Shown here piece after piece: positions 33,720-45,153 of a stretch of DNA of 64,000 bases. A program made the translations under genes and the position numbers. A model generated the notes under the pieces. The model was not told the origin of the DNA, did not search any database, and worked only from the letters and a program-made list of their open reading frames with translations. The stretch spans positions 1 to 64,000 of the forward strand of contig JACKQL020000101.1 of the NCBI GenBank assembly GCA_018296165.2. The letters are read 5' to 3'. Each line of letters begins with the position of its first letter. Within the stretch, counting starts at the first letter, position 1. This stretch comes from Termitomyces sp. T153 (taxonomy: Eukaryota > Basidiomycota > Agaricomycetes > Agaricales > Lyophyllaceae).

Positions 33720-34893
33720 TGTCAGGTTCCACTGACTCCGGGGGCTCAGCTGCACTGGGCGAGTCCTTACTAGGCAGGTGTGATCCCCTTGCACTGGCAA
33801 CCGAACACTCGAAAGCGTTCTGGACACTGATGGCTTGTGCGGATAGTCAGTGGGATGTGATCCGGACAGGTCCAGGGAGGTCTGGAGAAGTCGGGTTGCA
33901 AGGAAATGGGACGGGCTTGGTGGGGTTCAGGCAGAAGACCGTATGGAAGATTTGCGGATGCAAAGGGGTAGGAGGCTACGCGATCAATGGGAGCAGGGCC
34001 GGGGTTTGATGGAAGATCAATTGGGGTTGATGGAGTCCAGGACCGAGCAAAGAGCAAGGTTCAGATCTGGTGAAAGAGTGTCGGGGTTCATAATCATAAT
34101 CGCGGAGTTTGTGAGGTCATTAAGGTTGAGGAAGACTTGGGCACAATGGCCGGACGGAGTCACCGAGACAGCATCGGACGAAATGAAATGGAGTCGAGAT
34201 GGAACAAGAATAGGTTTGCGCAGAGATACGAAATGATAACAAGAATGATAACAAAATGGAGACAAGACAAGACCGGGAGACTGGGATAAGACCAGGAGAC
34301 TGAGATAAGACTGGGAGACTGAGAGTAAGGAAAACAAGACATGGAACATGGAACACAAGAAAGAAAACAATCAGACCATAGGTAACATTAACAATAGGTA
34401 GGTAGGTAATATCAAGACTAGAGTACAAAGAGCTACTCGACGTCTTATATACTGACTACTGGAGAACTTTGGAGTACGTCGGCTGCAGCGGCGGGGCTTG
34501 GCAGAGCTCGACGGAGTTGGCGGGTGTCAGTTGCAATCAAGGGTCAGGCTGCATTGATATGTTGATGGGATCATTTGGGAACGCAGGTCGCTCCAATGTT
34601 GTCATGATACTCTGGAATGGGTCGGAGGAGCCAGGGTGTTGAGTTGATGATGGGTGGCAAAGATTGGAAACAGCGGGGGTGGTTCTTAGGGTTTGGGAGA
34701 TCCAGGGTAAGTGTCAGTGGCTGTGGGGAAGGCATCGAAGTTGGCCAGGGGGCCATTGGAGTTAGCCAAGGTTGCGTCAGGGCTAATCGAAATAGGCGCG
34801 GGGCATGGGCAGAAGTTCGGCAGAGCATTGGGGGTTTTGGGGAACGGGAGGTTGCTGGACAATGTGCGGGGGTCCAGGGGACGGGTCATGACA
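33720..34893 (-). repeat. 5' LTR of element D
   Basis: 1174 bp, near-identical to the 3' LTR at 20492 with scattered transition differences. Reverse TATA and start motif lie near 34410-34445. Confidence 0.95.
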
Positions 34894-36589
34894 AGAGGAC
34901 TCTGAGGGTCAGTGAGACTGTAGGTGGGTGCAGGCAATGTACCACAGTCATAAGTACCATCTCTTGCTTGTCGTGGCTGGAGTGCTTGAATAAGTCCCAT
35001 CAGAGTTGTCAGCAGCGGGGAAAATGGTCCTCACTTCTTGTTCCAGGTCTGGTATGGTCCCCGGAGTGGTCCACCCCATCCCTACAGGGTTGAGAGTCGT
35101 GCAGGCAGATGTGTTGCTGGAGTACTTTGCAGAGGCCGCAGAGTGAGCAAGAGGTCCCCTGACATTGGAGTGGTGTCAGGCGGTGGCCCCAGTGCATCAT
35201 TGGCATGTTCCTTCCCTATTGAGCTAACCCATGTTTCTAGTGCGTGTCCTGTACCTGGTGGGGTGAACAGTGTGAGTTTGAGGAGCCTGTGCCGGGAGTG
35301 CGGCAGGACACGTCAGTATGTCTCCCATGTCGCTCGCAGCACAAGAAGTGCTCTGTCACTCTGAATTGGCATGCCGCTTGCATTGCGGCAGAGCAGGGGT
35401 GGGACCACAAGTGGGTTGCAGCACAGTTGGAGGAGGGTTGGAGGGGTAGGGTCTCAGGGAGGGGTTCCGGGGTGGAGGGGGGAGTTGGCGTGGGGCGGCC
35501 CCTGATGAAGATTGGGCCCCCATGGGGTGGGCGGAGGGAGGGGGCCCCCGCAATGCATGACAAGGATAAATGAAGGGCATCCCCCTTGCCGGAGGCAGGG
35601 CCTAGCAAGTGGGCACAGGGGGAGCCAGCGATGGCAGGCCCTCCAGGTCCTACGGTGTATTCCCTGACTTCTGGGGCCTTGGTTGAGCAGTCTGCAGGAG
35701 AGTCGTGGTTGATTGCCGAGGCTTTCCTGTGGCGTTGGGCGGAGGAGTTGGAGAGGTTGTTGGCCACACATGGGGAGGAAGTCCATAGGGTGGGGGAGGA
35801 GAGGGACGGGCTTTGGAGGGAACTGGACGAGGCTCAGAAGGAATGGGACTTGGCATGTAGGGATAAAGAGATTGCCATGGGGACTGCCACAGAGTGACTG
35901 TCACAGCTTCAAGAGCTGCAAGTGTGCATGAGGCCATTGGAGGCATGGGCAGAGGGAGTGGGGCAATGATCGGAGGAGTTGGGGATGCGGGGGACTCAGC
36001 GGGGGTCCAGTGTGGAGGTGACCTGAGCGACGGTGGAGAGGGCGTGGTGGCGGGAAGAGTGGCTTGCCAACAAGGCGGCCTCGGGGCAGCAGAGAGTGCT
36101 CTGTAAGTGCTCCCTTCATCTCCCATTTACTACAAGCTGATATTCAATTCCGCAGACTGGGCCAGGGAGCATCGCATCCTCCTCGACGGAGCATCAGCGG
36201 TGCTGGGGTCCATCCACGACAGGTTGGTGAGGATGCCCAGGGATCTCCCACCAGAGTTGGGGCAGGGAGTCACGCAGATGGGGTGTCTGCTGGTGGGACA
36301 TTGGCAGAGGGCAATGGCAGACCCCAGAGCATGGTGAGAGGTGGCAATGGACGTAGCAGAGCTGCTCCCGGGGCATCCCGAAGTTCTGGCAATGGTAGTA
36401 GCACAGCTGGAGATGGATCTGGTGAGAAGGATAGCGGAGGTGGATTTGGGGAGGGAGGGGGAGTAGGGGCTTTCTGGATTCCGGTGTCTCATTGCCCCGC
36501 ACTCCTCTATTCCTATATTTTGTATTTGTAGCCTTGTTAACATTGGACTCTCTGCACTTCTGCTGAGCATGAGAAATTTTCAGAATGAG

Positions 36590-36690
36590 TGAGGGGCAAA
36601 GTAAGTGAAAACACGTAGGGGGGTATTTGTGGGAGTTGAATCCCTGATAAATCTAGAGGTGGAGGTTACGCCCACTGATGCCATCTGCAC
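36590..36690 (-). repeat. Shared block downstream of pol in element G
   Basis: Reverse copy of the block at 27110-27230. It separates the chromodomain end of pol from the 3' end of the opposite-strand gene. Confidence 0.6.
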
Positions 36691-36734
36691 TTGCTAGTCC
36701 CAGAGGTCCCGGGGCTTGGTGGGGTGTTGCCGAT

Positions 36735-38265
36735 GGAAGTCCCAGAGTTTGTTGAGGGCTCCGTCGAGGTTTTTTCAGGGCTCCCACGTGTCATCCTCAG
36801 GTCCATAGCCCTTCCAGCGGACTAAGTACTGAGGTCATCCATGGACCAAGCAGGAGTCAAGGATTTTGTCAACCTTGTAGCAGTACTTGTCCTCGACCTT
36901 GATGGGGGGTGGTCAGCTGAGGCGCTGGCTGGGGAAGGGGTCCAGGGCATGTTTTTTGAGGAGTCAGACGTGGAACACAGGGTGGAGGCCTTTCAAGCCC
37001 AGAGGTAGGTCAAGTTTATAGGTGTGCATGGAGACCTTCCAGAGGACTTTGAAAGGACTGAAGTGCTTGTGGTCTAATTTGATGGAGGGCCTCTGAGTCT
37101 TGAGGTTGCGTCAATTGAGCCAGACCAAGGTGCCAGGAGGCCAGTTGGGGGTGGGGTCATGTTGGGCATCGGCATGTTTGGAGTAGGCTTGATTGGTGGT
37201 GTTGATCTTGTCCTGGAGAAATTAGTGAAGGGATCGGAGGTCCTCGGCAACTTCGTGGGCGGCGTGGGAGGGGATGTCTTTTAGGGACAGGGTGAGTCAT
37301 GGGTTGTAGCCTTTATTGGTGTAGAAGGGGGAGACTCCGGTGGTGGAGTGGGGCATGTTGTTGTAGGTGAATTCGGCAAGGGGGAGTTCTGCGTGCCAGT
37401 TGTCCTGTAAATAGTTAACGTATAGGCAGAAATACTGCTCCAGCGTCTGGTTCACTTGTTCTGTTTGTCCATCAGTCTCCAGGTGATAGGCAGTGGAGAG
37501 GTTGGTTTTGATCTCGAGCGCCCTGCATAGTGATTGCCAAAAGTGGGATACAAACAGGGGTCTGCAGTCAGAGACGATGTTGTCTGGGAGTCCGTGCTTG
37601 GAGAATACATGTTCAAGAAACAGTTTGGCAAACTCCGGAGCATTGTTGGTGGTGTGGCAGGGGATGAAGAGGGCTTGCTTGGCAAGGTGGCAAACAACGA
37701 TGAGGATCACATTAAAACCTTTGGAATCAGGGAGCTCAACGATATGATCCATTGATAGGGAGGACCAGGGGTGGTGGCCGATGGGGAGGGGTTTCAATAA
37801 TCCATGGGGGCGGTAATGGGGTACCTTGGCCTGGAGGCAAGGTTCGCAGGCCCTTATGTATTGCGTGATGTCCTTCTTCATTCCTGGCCAAAAGTAAGTC
37901 TGGGAGATGAGTTGAAGGGTCTTACAAATTCCTGAGTGCCCCTGGAGCTTATGGTCGTGGTGCTGCCAGAGTATGTTGAGGCGGATGGACTTGTGGTCCG
38001 GAGCATAAATTTGTCCACTCCAGAGCAGGAGGCGGTGGTCTGGAGACAGCAAAAAGGGGTTCCCAGCACTTGACTCGTCGGGGTTGTTGCGGGGGTCATG
38101 CTGGGTGAAGAAGGAGTCTGGGGGTGAATTTCTGATTTGTTGGAGGATTCCTTCTTCATTTAAAATTAGTATGGCATGTAGATGTTTGGGAGGGATTACC
38201 ACTCGATGGTTGAATGCATTCCGTTCAGCTTCGAATGACTTTTTCAGGTACACGTCAGATCTTTG
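36735..38265 (-). pseudogene. Integrase and chromodomain of element G
   Basis: The minus strand from about 38255 reads the region before the zinc domain, then H2C2 (HDHKLQGHSG ... CEPCLQ), the catalytic core with first Asp in SMDHIVELP, second Asp in VSDCRPLFVSHFW and Glu in DGQTEQVNQTLEQ. In the second motif, RG of the usual SDRGP has become CR, both changes of CpG type. The frame stops after GYNP (TGA for CGA), but the linker (FHV..LLKKH) and the chromodomain YLVRWKGYGPEDDTWEP (about 36740-36890) can be followed. The chromodomain places it among chromoviruses. The catalytic triad is still readable. Confidence 0.92.
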
Positions 38266-38289
38266 AGTGAGGGTGTCGGGCTTTGTGCC

Positions 38290-39873
38290 AAGTCGCCTGG
38301 GGCAGTAGTGGATGGTGAAGTCGTACTCTGAGAGGGCCTCAGACCATCAGGCTTGGCGGCGGCTGAGCTGTTTCATGGTCGTGAAGTATTGCAGGTTGTT
38401 GTGGTCAGAGTATACTTGGATGTGGTGTGGGGACCCCTCAAGGTAGGCCCACCACTGACAGAAGGCTTTGATGATCGCAAGGAGTTCTTTGTTGTAGATG
38501 TCATAGTTGAGTTCTGCTGGGATCATCAATCAGGTGTAGAAGGTGACGGGACAGAGATCTTTGCCCCCCGAGTCTGACTAGGAGAGTATCCCGGCAATAG
38601 CATAGTTGGAGGCATCGCACTCGAGCACAATCAGCAGGGAGGGGTCAAAATGGCAGAGAACTGGAGTGGAGGTGAAGACCCTCTTCAGGAGGAGGAATAT
38701 GCTCTGGCACTTGCTGTCCCAATCCCAAGGGGTGTCCTTCCGCATGAGTCAGTTGAGGGGTTTGGTGATTCCAGAGTAGTTGTTGATGAAACAGCAATAA
38801 AAGTTAGCAAACCCCAGGAATGACTGTACCTCCTTGACATTCCATAGTGGGGGTCAGTTGAGTACTGCATCAACCTTGGTGGGGTCCATGCACACGCCGT
38901 CAGGAGTGACACCAACTCCAAGATATTTGACCTCCGTCGTGTGGAAGGAGCATTTCTCAGGTTTGGCGTGAAGGTGGTACTCTTGGAGTCATTCTAGAAT
39001 GCGGCAGACGTGCTCCAGGTGCTCTGTTGGCAAATTCGAGTAGATCAGGATGTCATCCAGGTATACAATAACGAAAACGTCATTCATGTTGTGGAAGATG
39101 TCATTCATGAAGTACCGGAAAGTGGCGGGGAAGTTGGTTATTCTGAAGGGCATTACAAGATACTCAAAGAGGCCATAGCGGGTGCAAAAGGTGGTCTTCC
39201 ATTCATGTCCTGGAGCAATCCGGACATTGTTGTAGCCAGAGCAGAGGTCTATCTTTGTGTAAATCTTGGCACTGCGGAGACAATCAACAAGGTCTCCAAT
39301 CAAGGGGAGGGGATACCAGTTCTTTTTGGTGACTTTGTTGAGTCCCCAATAATCCACACAGAGTCGGAGGGACCTGTCCTTCTTCTTGGCAAACAGAACC
39401 GGAGCGCCAGCGGCAGAGATCAACGGGCATATGAAGCCCTTGCTAAGCATGTCGTCAAGGTATTCCTTCAAAGCTTGGAGCTCGACCTTGGACATGTTGT
39501 AGATCTTGCCAAATGGGGGTGAGGTACCTTCTTCGAGGTCGATCTTGTGGTTGTAGGAGCAGTGTGGGGGAAGTTCTTTGGCACTCCCTTCAGAGAACAT
39601 GTCAGCAAACTCATGATACTTTGGGGGAACTACTTTGGATAGGATCTGTTCCTTTGTCTTGCTCCCTGGCGTGGTGGTCCCTGTGCAGAGGTGCTCCTTG
39701 GGTAGGGCTAGCATGATTTGTAATTGGAAGGCAGGAGTGCCGTCTTGTAGAAGGCATGCAAAGGGAATGATGCCAACAATTTTAATGTCGAGGCTTCTGG
39801 GGTCAATGGAGTTGGACGTCAGAGTGGTAGTGGATGAGTCTGGAGTGGTGGCAGAGTTGGTCAGGGACCTCAA
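38290..39873 (-). pseudogene. Reverse transcriptase and RNase H of element G
   Basis: RT copies element RNA to DNA and RNase H removes the RNA strand. From 39873 leftward: conserved pre-RT segment (ILSKVVPPKYHEFADMF), RT blocks APVLFAKKKDRSLRLCVDY, TKIDLCSGYNNVRI, and the catalytic [12 protein letters not shown] near 39060. A TGA follows at 38986, after which thumb and RNase H continue ([55 protein letters not shown]). RNase H acidic positions (D in ECDAS, E in NKELLA, D in YSDH) are retained. Several stops are of C-to-T type. Confidence 0.93.
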
Positions 39874-39939
39874 GTGTCGCTGGTCAGGGTACTGCGGGCC
39901 TTTGTATTGATTCCGGGGTATGTTGGAAGGCAGCCATCA

Positions 39940-40976
39940 TAATATGATTGAGGGTGACTGAGGCAGAGTGGTGTCTCCTTCTTCATTGGAGTTGTCATTG
40001 GAGGTCGAGGGACTCTGGGTTGCTCTGGAGGTGCTAGCGCTGGGATGGGAGACGTCGGAGTCTGGGATAGACTGGAGGCAGAGGGGGATGGCAGCCGCTA
40101 AACTCGCCTTGGGGCCAGGGAATTGCATGGTGAGGTCCTTCCAGTCGATGTCGGGGTTGACATCTTGCAGCCACAGGAGTCTGAGCACAATTGGAGTCGG
40201 CGGAGGTAATTGGGTGATGAGGAGTCGGGCCTGAAACTGCAGGTCATTGTCGAGGGTGAGGGTGTTGTTGTGGTATTGAGTGATCCTTGTTGTGGCAGAG
40301 CTTCCGTCAAAGAGTTGGAGCTCAAGGGGTTTGTCAAGGTCGTTGTGCCAGAGGCTGAGCTGATTACTGACAAAGGTGCCAGAGGCGCCGCTGTTGACAA
40401 GGGCAGAGAATACCTTGGAAGAGTTGTTGAGTCGGACATTAATGATGAATGACTGTGCAGATCTAGAGCAGAGCTGCGGAGGAGTTCAGGGGTGGTCGAT
40501 TGTGGTCTCGGAGTTCTTGGAGGAGGGTGAGACATCAAAAGGTACCAGCCCAGAGTTGGTGGGGTTGTCCCAGTCAAGGCAGAGGGTGAGGCTGGGCCAG
40601 TTGATGCGGGGGTTGGTGGAACGGAGCCATGAGAATCCTAAGACAATGGGGGCAGAGGGTGTAATTTTGTGATAAGTAGTTGGAGTTCTTGCTGTTGTCC
40701 ATTGGCAAAGGTCATGGTCATTTCCAGGCAGTGTGTGATGTCTCCTGCTGGGGTGGGGTCTCCATCAAAAAGTTTGAGGGGGATTGGGGCGGGGAGGCAT
40801 CGGAGGGGGTGGGGAGCGAGTGCCGCCAGGGATTCATCAATGAAGTTGTCGGTGGCACCACTGTCAACTAGTGTGGAGATGGGGTTGGTGGTGAAGGGAA
40901 GAGTGGTGCGGAGGAGGAGGCTGGTGGATGAGTGGGAGGGGAGGTGTACTGGGGGGCTGTCCAGGGCAAGTATCAT
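39940..40976 (-). pseudogene. Tandem retropepsin-like domains of element G
   Basis: Two protease-like domains lie in a row. The first (40640-40976) has the active-site motif TLVDSGATDNFID followed by KLFDGDPTPAGDITH. The second (about 40100-40400) has ALVNSGASGTFVS followed by LQLFDGSS, ITQYH and IVLRLLWLQDVNPDIDW. The second has Asn instead of the catalytic Asp, as also in element A. Retropepsins work as dimers, so an inactive partner domain may be structural. Confidence 0.8.
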
Positions 40977-41119
40977 TGCGCGGAGAAGTGTGGCCAGGGT
41001 GGAGAAGATGTCGGGGTCTGGTCTGCGGTCTAGTGCATCTTCAAGACCTAAACCACCAACTCATTTTCTGTAAACTGGTAGTTACAGTCTTCTCCATCAA
41101 TTGTCCACATGGTGTGTCC

Positions 41120-43548
41120 CATCACCTGTCATTTAGGACAACTGCGAATAAAGTGTCCCTGCTCACCACATAGGATGCACACGCCCTCCTTCTGTCGTTT
41201 CTCCTGCGTTTCCTCTGGCACGTCGATCCACGGGCTATCCTGAATCCTGTTTGCACATAAGGCTTCTTGGTCATTGGCAGGGTCCGGAATGTCGTCGGGG
41301 TTGTCGAGGTTGGTGTCCAGGGGTTCCAGAGTTTCATGGAGGTTGGCGGTGTTGAGCTGGGCTGGTGGACATTGCCCGGGGGTGGGTTGGTGCTGGTAAT
41401 TCCTTGGCTCAAGAGAAAACAGGGCATGGAATTGGTGGAGTTAGCGGGGATTGAGGACTGAATGCTGTTGGTTGCTCCAGCCTGCCAGTTGGTGTTACCA
41501 GAGGCGTTCCAGGGGGTCCGGGGCGCCACATTTTCACTGTGATCTTCCCAGTAATGTTGATCGACCTGGGTAACAAGCGCCTTGTACCCATCGTAGGTGG
41601 TTTGCTTGGGTGCAAGGCAAAGGATGTCCTTGATTTGTTGAGGCAGGGTGCGACGGAGGGCAAATCAGAGAGCATTGTAGTTCCAGCCGGTCTTGTAGGC
41701 TTCCCATTTGAACCATACAATAAAGGTTGTGAAGCATTTGCTGTCACGCATTCAGACGTTCGAGAGATTTTCCTCCGCCTCCGCTACGGTGTCAAAGACA
41801 CCAAACTTACTCAAGAATTCCTGGGTGAAAGCAAGCCAATTGGAGAGCACGGGGTTGTTGGGGTCAAACTGGAGTAGCGCAGTGTAATGATTGAAGGTGA
41901 TACTCTGTAAATATGACGTGGCGAAGGCCACTTGTGAGCTCTCAAGTTGGAAGGTAATCGGCTTAGCTTGTAACATAGTCAGACACTGGGTTAGAAAGAT
42001 TCGCCACTTCCAGGGGTTGCGGCCAGTGAAGGGTTTGGGTCTCTGAATGTCGAGCTTACCCTCCCGGGCCAGTGCGTCGTGGGTATTGTCCTGTGGATTT
42101 TGAGCTTGGAGCAGGGGTCTGGTGTTGTAGTAGTAATAGTAGTTGTTCCCATTTCCATGCTGGGGGGGGAAGTTGTCCATCGCCGGGCCCCATCCCCCAG
42201 GGGGTCCACCATTGGGTGGCCCTCCACCGGGGGGTTGACCCGCATTGCCTGGGGCAGGCCCCAGAGCCCACCGAGGAGGTCCTCCAGGGGTGGGGGGTCC
42301 AAAATAATTGGCATCGGTGGGGGAGTTAGGCATCAGAGTGGGCAGGGGACAAGGATAGTTGGTAAGGAAGGGTGGTTGGGGTGCCCCGGGACCCATGGGC
42401 TGTTGCGGGGGGACCGGGGCGTTGGGATGGAGCAGAGGGGCATTGACACAAGGGGCGCGGAGGTCAAAGTGAGGGGGTCGGTCTCATGGAGGTCCATTGT
42501 ATGGAGCATGCTCGTCGGCAGGGTTACCAGGCTCATCAATGTAGGAGAGAGTCCAGTTGTTGTCATTGACGCATGGGGGCGGCCATTGGGAGCGGGGTTT
42601 GGGGATGGCAGGCTGGTCCCAGATTTGGAAGGCACTGGGGATGGAGTTGGCCCAGGGGTGAGCAGAGAGGGCCAAGGTATGGGCAGCTGGTTGGTCAAAC
42701 AATCTCCCTGCGGGGTTGAGGTTCCTCGAGATGCTGGAGGCCATGTTGATTTCTTCCTGCTGACGGGGAACAGAAGGCAGGGCTTCGCTTTGTGTTCTGA
42801 TGGGCTCCTCGCGTTGCACATGGAAGGAGCAGGCAGGGTCTAGAGGGTCTTCAAAGGGGTGGGGGTTCAGGCTGGTGTGGATTTCTTCAACCAATGTGCA
42901 GAGCTCATTCTGTAAGTTATCATCAATGCCCAGAGTGCCTTGCGTAGTCTCTGGGAGGTTCCCTTGCAGATAGCGCTTGTGGAAGTCAAGGAGTCGATCT
43001 GCCCAGACTTCCAGAGTTGCGGAGGTGTTGGGGTAACCTAGGTTGGTGAGGAGGGTGTGAGTGCATCTTGCAAACTCCGTGGGAGAGGTGGAGGAAGCAG
43101 AGGACTTCGTTGCATTGTTGGGCGTAGGCTTTGACCCTTTGCTGCCTGGGAGAAGGAGGAGCTTGAGTGGGGAACAGCATACGAGGGGGGGAATAATTAT
43201 CCATAGGCCCCAGAGGGGTTGGAGCTGCAGCGGGGACTGGGTATGCATAATAGTGGGCGGGGGGAAGGTAGGTGGGGTTAGAGGGTGCTGTGGAATATCC
43301 TCCGGGGTACATATGGGGATTGTTGCCATTGGCGGAGAACACGGGAGGGTGGCGCCAGCCTGGAGGTATTCCCTGGCTGATGGAGGGGGCATAGAACGGC
43401 TGGTTGGGGTTAGGGATCCAGTGACAAGGGACATACTGATCCGTGGGGGGGCCTGGATAGAATGGGGCATAGGGCTTTTCCAGTACCGGTCACCATAGAC
43501 GTCAGTCAGGTAGCTGGCAGGGTTGTATGTGGGGTTATATGCAGACAT
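41120..43548 (-). pseudogene. gag of element G
   Basis: The start chosen is the ATG at 43548, 20 bases after the primer-site region, giving MSAYNPTYNPASYLTDVYG. N-terminal part rich in Pro, Ser and Tyr; a helical segment with EEIHTSLNPHPFEDPLDPA; a Gly/Pro-rich part with a Tyr run; then the capsid-like core (LTQCLTMLQAKPITF ... LLQFDPNNPVLSNWLAFTQEF, 41780-42000). A CCHC zinc knuckle starting CILCGEQGHF (Cx2Cx4Hx4C) lies at 41138-41179, in another frame from the preceding piece because of a frameshift. A and E share the layout. Confidence 0.88.
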
Positions 43549-43567
43549 TGAGAACAGGGTAAGGGGG

Positions 43568-43580
43568 AGTCTTGATATTA
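43568..43580 (-). promoter_or_regulatory. Self-primer binding site of element G
   Basis: On the minus strand TAATATCAAGACT follows the 5' LTR. Its last 12 bases are the reverse complement of AGTCTTGATATT at 44105-44116 (minus strand) in the LTR. Confidence 0.88.
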
Positions 43581-44505
43581 TGTCAGGTTCTGCTGACAAT
43601 GGGGACTCAGCTACACTGGCGAGTCCTTACTAGGCAGACACAATGTCCTGCGCTTATAACCAAGCGTCCGGTATTGGCGTGGAGGGACTTGCAAGGGGGA
43701 GCTGAGTGGCTCGGGGGTGTCTAAGACCAAGTATACTAGTTATCAAACCCAGACAGGTGCCAGGACAAGTTCGTGGGCATGCAAATAGAATGCAGGGCAA
43801 GCAGAGGCTTTGTGGTTGATGGGGGCAGAGCCAGAGTTTGACGGGAGATCACCAAGACATGAGGGGTTCCTGGGCTGAGCAGAAGCGAGGTCCAGGGTTG
43901 TCATAGGAATGTTCGGGCTGTAGTGCATGCACAGAGTTCATACTGTCATTGGAGATGAAAGGAACTTAGGAAGACAAAGGAACCATACACAGTCGAGACA
44001 AGGCAGAGACGAGGCAAGACAAGACAGTGAACAGAGATAGATTTGAAACTAGGAATAGAGACAGTGATGAGACAAAAGACAAGACATAGGAAACTGGTAA
44101 ATGCAATATCAAGACTAAAGTACTAGGAGTTACTCTATGACTTATATACCTACTACTGGGCAGCTCCGGAGGGCAGAGGATATAGCGGCGGGCTTGACGG
44201 AACTGCACAGAGTCAACAGTTGCTGGGTGCGATCTTGGAGCGGGCCACGGTGACATTCTGATGGGATCAGTTGGAAAGCGGATTGCTCCAGGGTCAGGGA
44301 AGGCCTCGGGAGTCCAGGGGAATTCAGGGGATGCATCAACTGCTGTGGAGAAGGCATCAGAGTTGATCAAGGAGCCGTCAGGGTTTGCCAAGGAAGTGTC
44401 AGAGTTGCCCGAAGTGGGCACAGAGGGTGGGCAAGGGTTGGGGAGTTTGGCGGAGCATTGGGGGGGCTGGGGGCAGTGTTGGGGTCTAGGGAGCAGGTCA
44501 TGACA
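43581..44505 (-). repeat. 5' LTR of element G
   Basis: 925 bp. The TATA box (reverse 44142-44148) is 32 bp before the start motif. It pairs with the 3' LTR at 19271. Confidence 0.95.
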
Positions 44506-45153
44506 CATTCAGCATATGCTAAAGATGCCCTGGTTGCAAACTGCATGAATGTGAACCCTGGAGGAAAGCAAGCATGTCTCCAAGATGGCTAGTATGAATT
44601 TAATGGTCAAAGAATCCCACAAAAAATGGTCTTTCCACATGATCATCCAGAATACCCAGATATGCCCAAAGGACTTCAACAGGTTTGACTGAAAGAGGCA
44701 TTGATACTCAAGGTCTTTGTGGGAAATGCATGAACAAGTGCAAGGCAGACACCACAGCATGTTGTTGCCTGCCAATCTTGTCAAATCAACTTGATTTCAA
44801 GCTACAGAAGTCATTGGTGCAAGAGATCATTAAAGCTGAAGGACATCTCTGTATTCTACTTCCAAAATTCCACTGTGAACTCAATGTTCTTCTCGGGAGC
44901 AGTCAAAAAGTATTTGTGCAACCATTGTGACATGACCTTTGAAACCCTAAAGACAAACATGCTGCAAGCTTTGGCATCTGTTCAGGTTGCAACAATCTGA
45001 AAGTGGGAGCATTGTATGCACTGGTGGATGGAGGCTTACAGAAAGGGACTGGGTACTCAGGATGCTCAAGCAAAGGTAAAAGAGTTCAGTTCCATCAAGT
45101 ATAAGTCACATTGGCATGTACCAGAGACAGTTGTGCAAACTTTCAATGTATAA
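44506..45153 (+). pseudogene. DDE transposase-like gene, 3' part
   Basis: It resumes directly after element G, with the duplicated CATTC, in the frame following DNSQGHS (AYAKDALVANCMNVNPGG). The third catalytic residue region is FHCELN, after which a small deletion removes the usual FIEYFW part, and the frame shifts to GAVKKYLCNHCDMTFETL. The end reads SIKYKSHWHVPET before TAA. With the 5' part it forms one inactive gene split by 25 kb of nested elements. Confidence 0.78.

Larger units (their letters stand above)
20492..34893 (-). mobile_element. Element D: non-autonomous LTR element, interrupted by C
   Basis: LTRs at 20492-21666 (3') and 33720-34893 (5'), with perfect duplication AGAGG (20487-20491 and 34894-34898). 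Internal sequence is 21667-22146 plus 29890-33719; the tandem element C sits between. It has a gag start, long non-coding sequence with a scrap of the pre-RT region, and an opposite-strand spliced gene, but no RT, RNase H or integrase. It must have moved with enzymes made elsewhere, plausibly by G/A-type elements. CpG is well preserved and the LTRs look very similar, so it is young. Confidence 0.93.
20419..36466 (+). pseudogene. Spliced Cys-cluster gene opposite to pol in element G
   Basis: Exons: 20419-20491 plus 34899-34923 (one exon split by element D; the AGAGG copy at 34894-34898 is the duplicated target), 35004-35191, 35241-36102, 36156-36466. Introns of 80, 49 and 53 bp have GT-AG ends, and the last two have good branch sites (GCTAAC, GCTGAT). 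Exon 3 opens with CVSC; the cluster is Cx2Cx6Cx15Cx2Cx6C, close to the Zn2Cys6 pattern but with a longer loop. Then follow a Gly/Arg-rich linker, a coiled coil (about 35700-35930) and, after the last intron, a conserved domain starting YWAREHRILLDGAS and ending in an acidic tail. Two TGA codons in exons 1 and 2 show decay. It converges on the chromodomain end of pol. Role unknown; transcription or chromatin control of the element is an inference. Confidence 0.75.
19271..44505 (-). mobile_element. Element G: full-length chromodomain Ty3/gypsy element, interrupted
   Basis: A minus-strand element with LTRs at 19271-20209 (3') and 43581-44505 (5') and a perfect 5-bp duplication CATTC on both sides (19266-19270 and 44506-44510). 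Order along the element: 5' LTR, self-primer site, gag, tandem protease domains, RT, RNase H, integrase, chromodomain, opposite-strand spliced gene, polypurine tract, 3' LTR. Element D (20492-34893) is inserted in the opposite-strand gene. Without D the element is about 10.8 kb. Its coding frames carry scattered CpG-type stops but are the best preserved of the window. Confidence 0.95.

Noticed and set aside
36600..36660. GAGTTGAATCCC in the shared block resembles a tRNA T-loop
   Set aside because: No A box or cloverleaf can be drawn around it, and the word is not better conserved than its neighbours.
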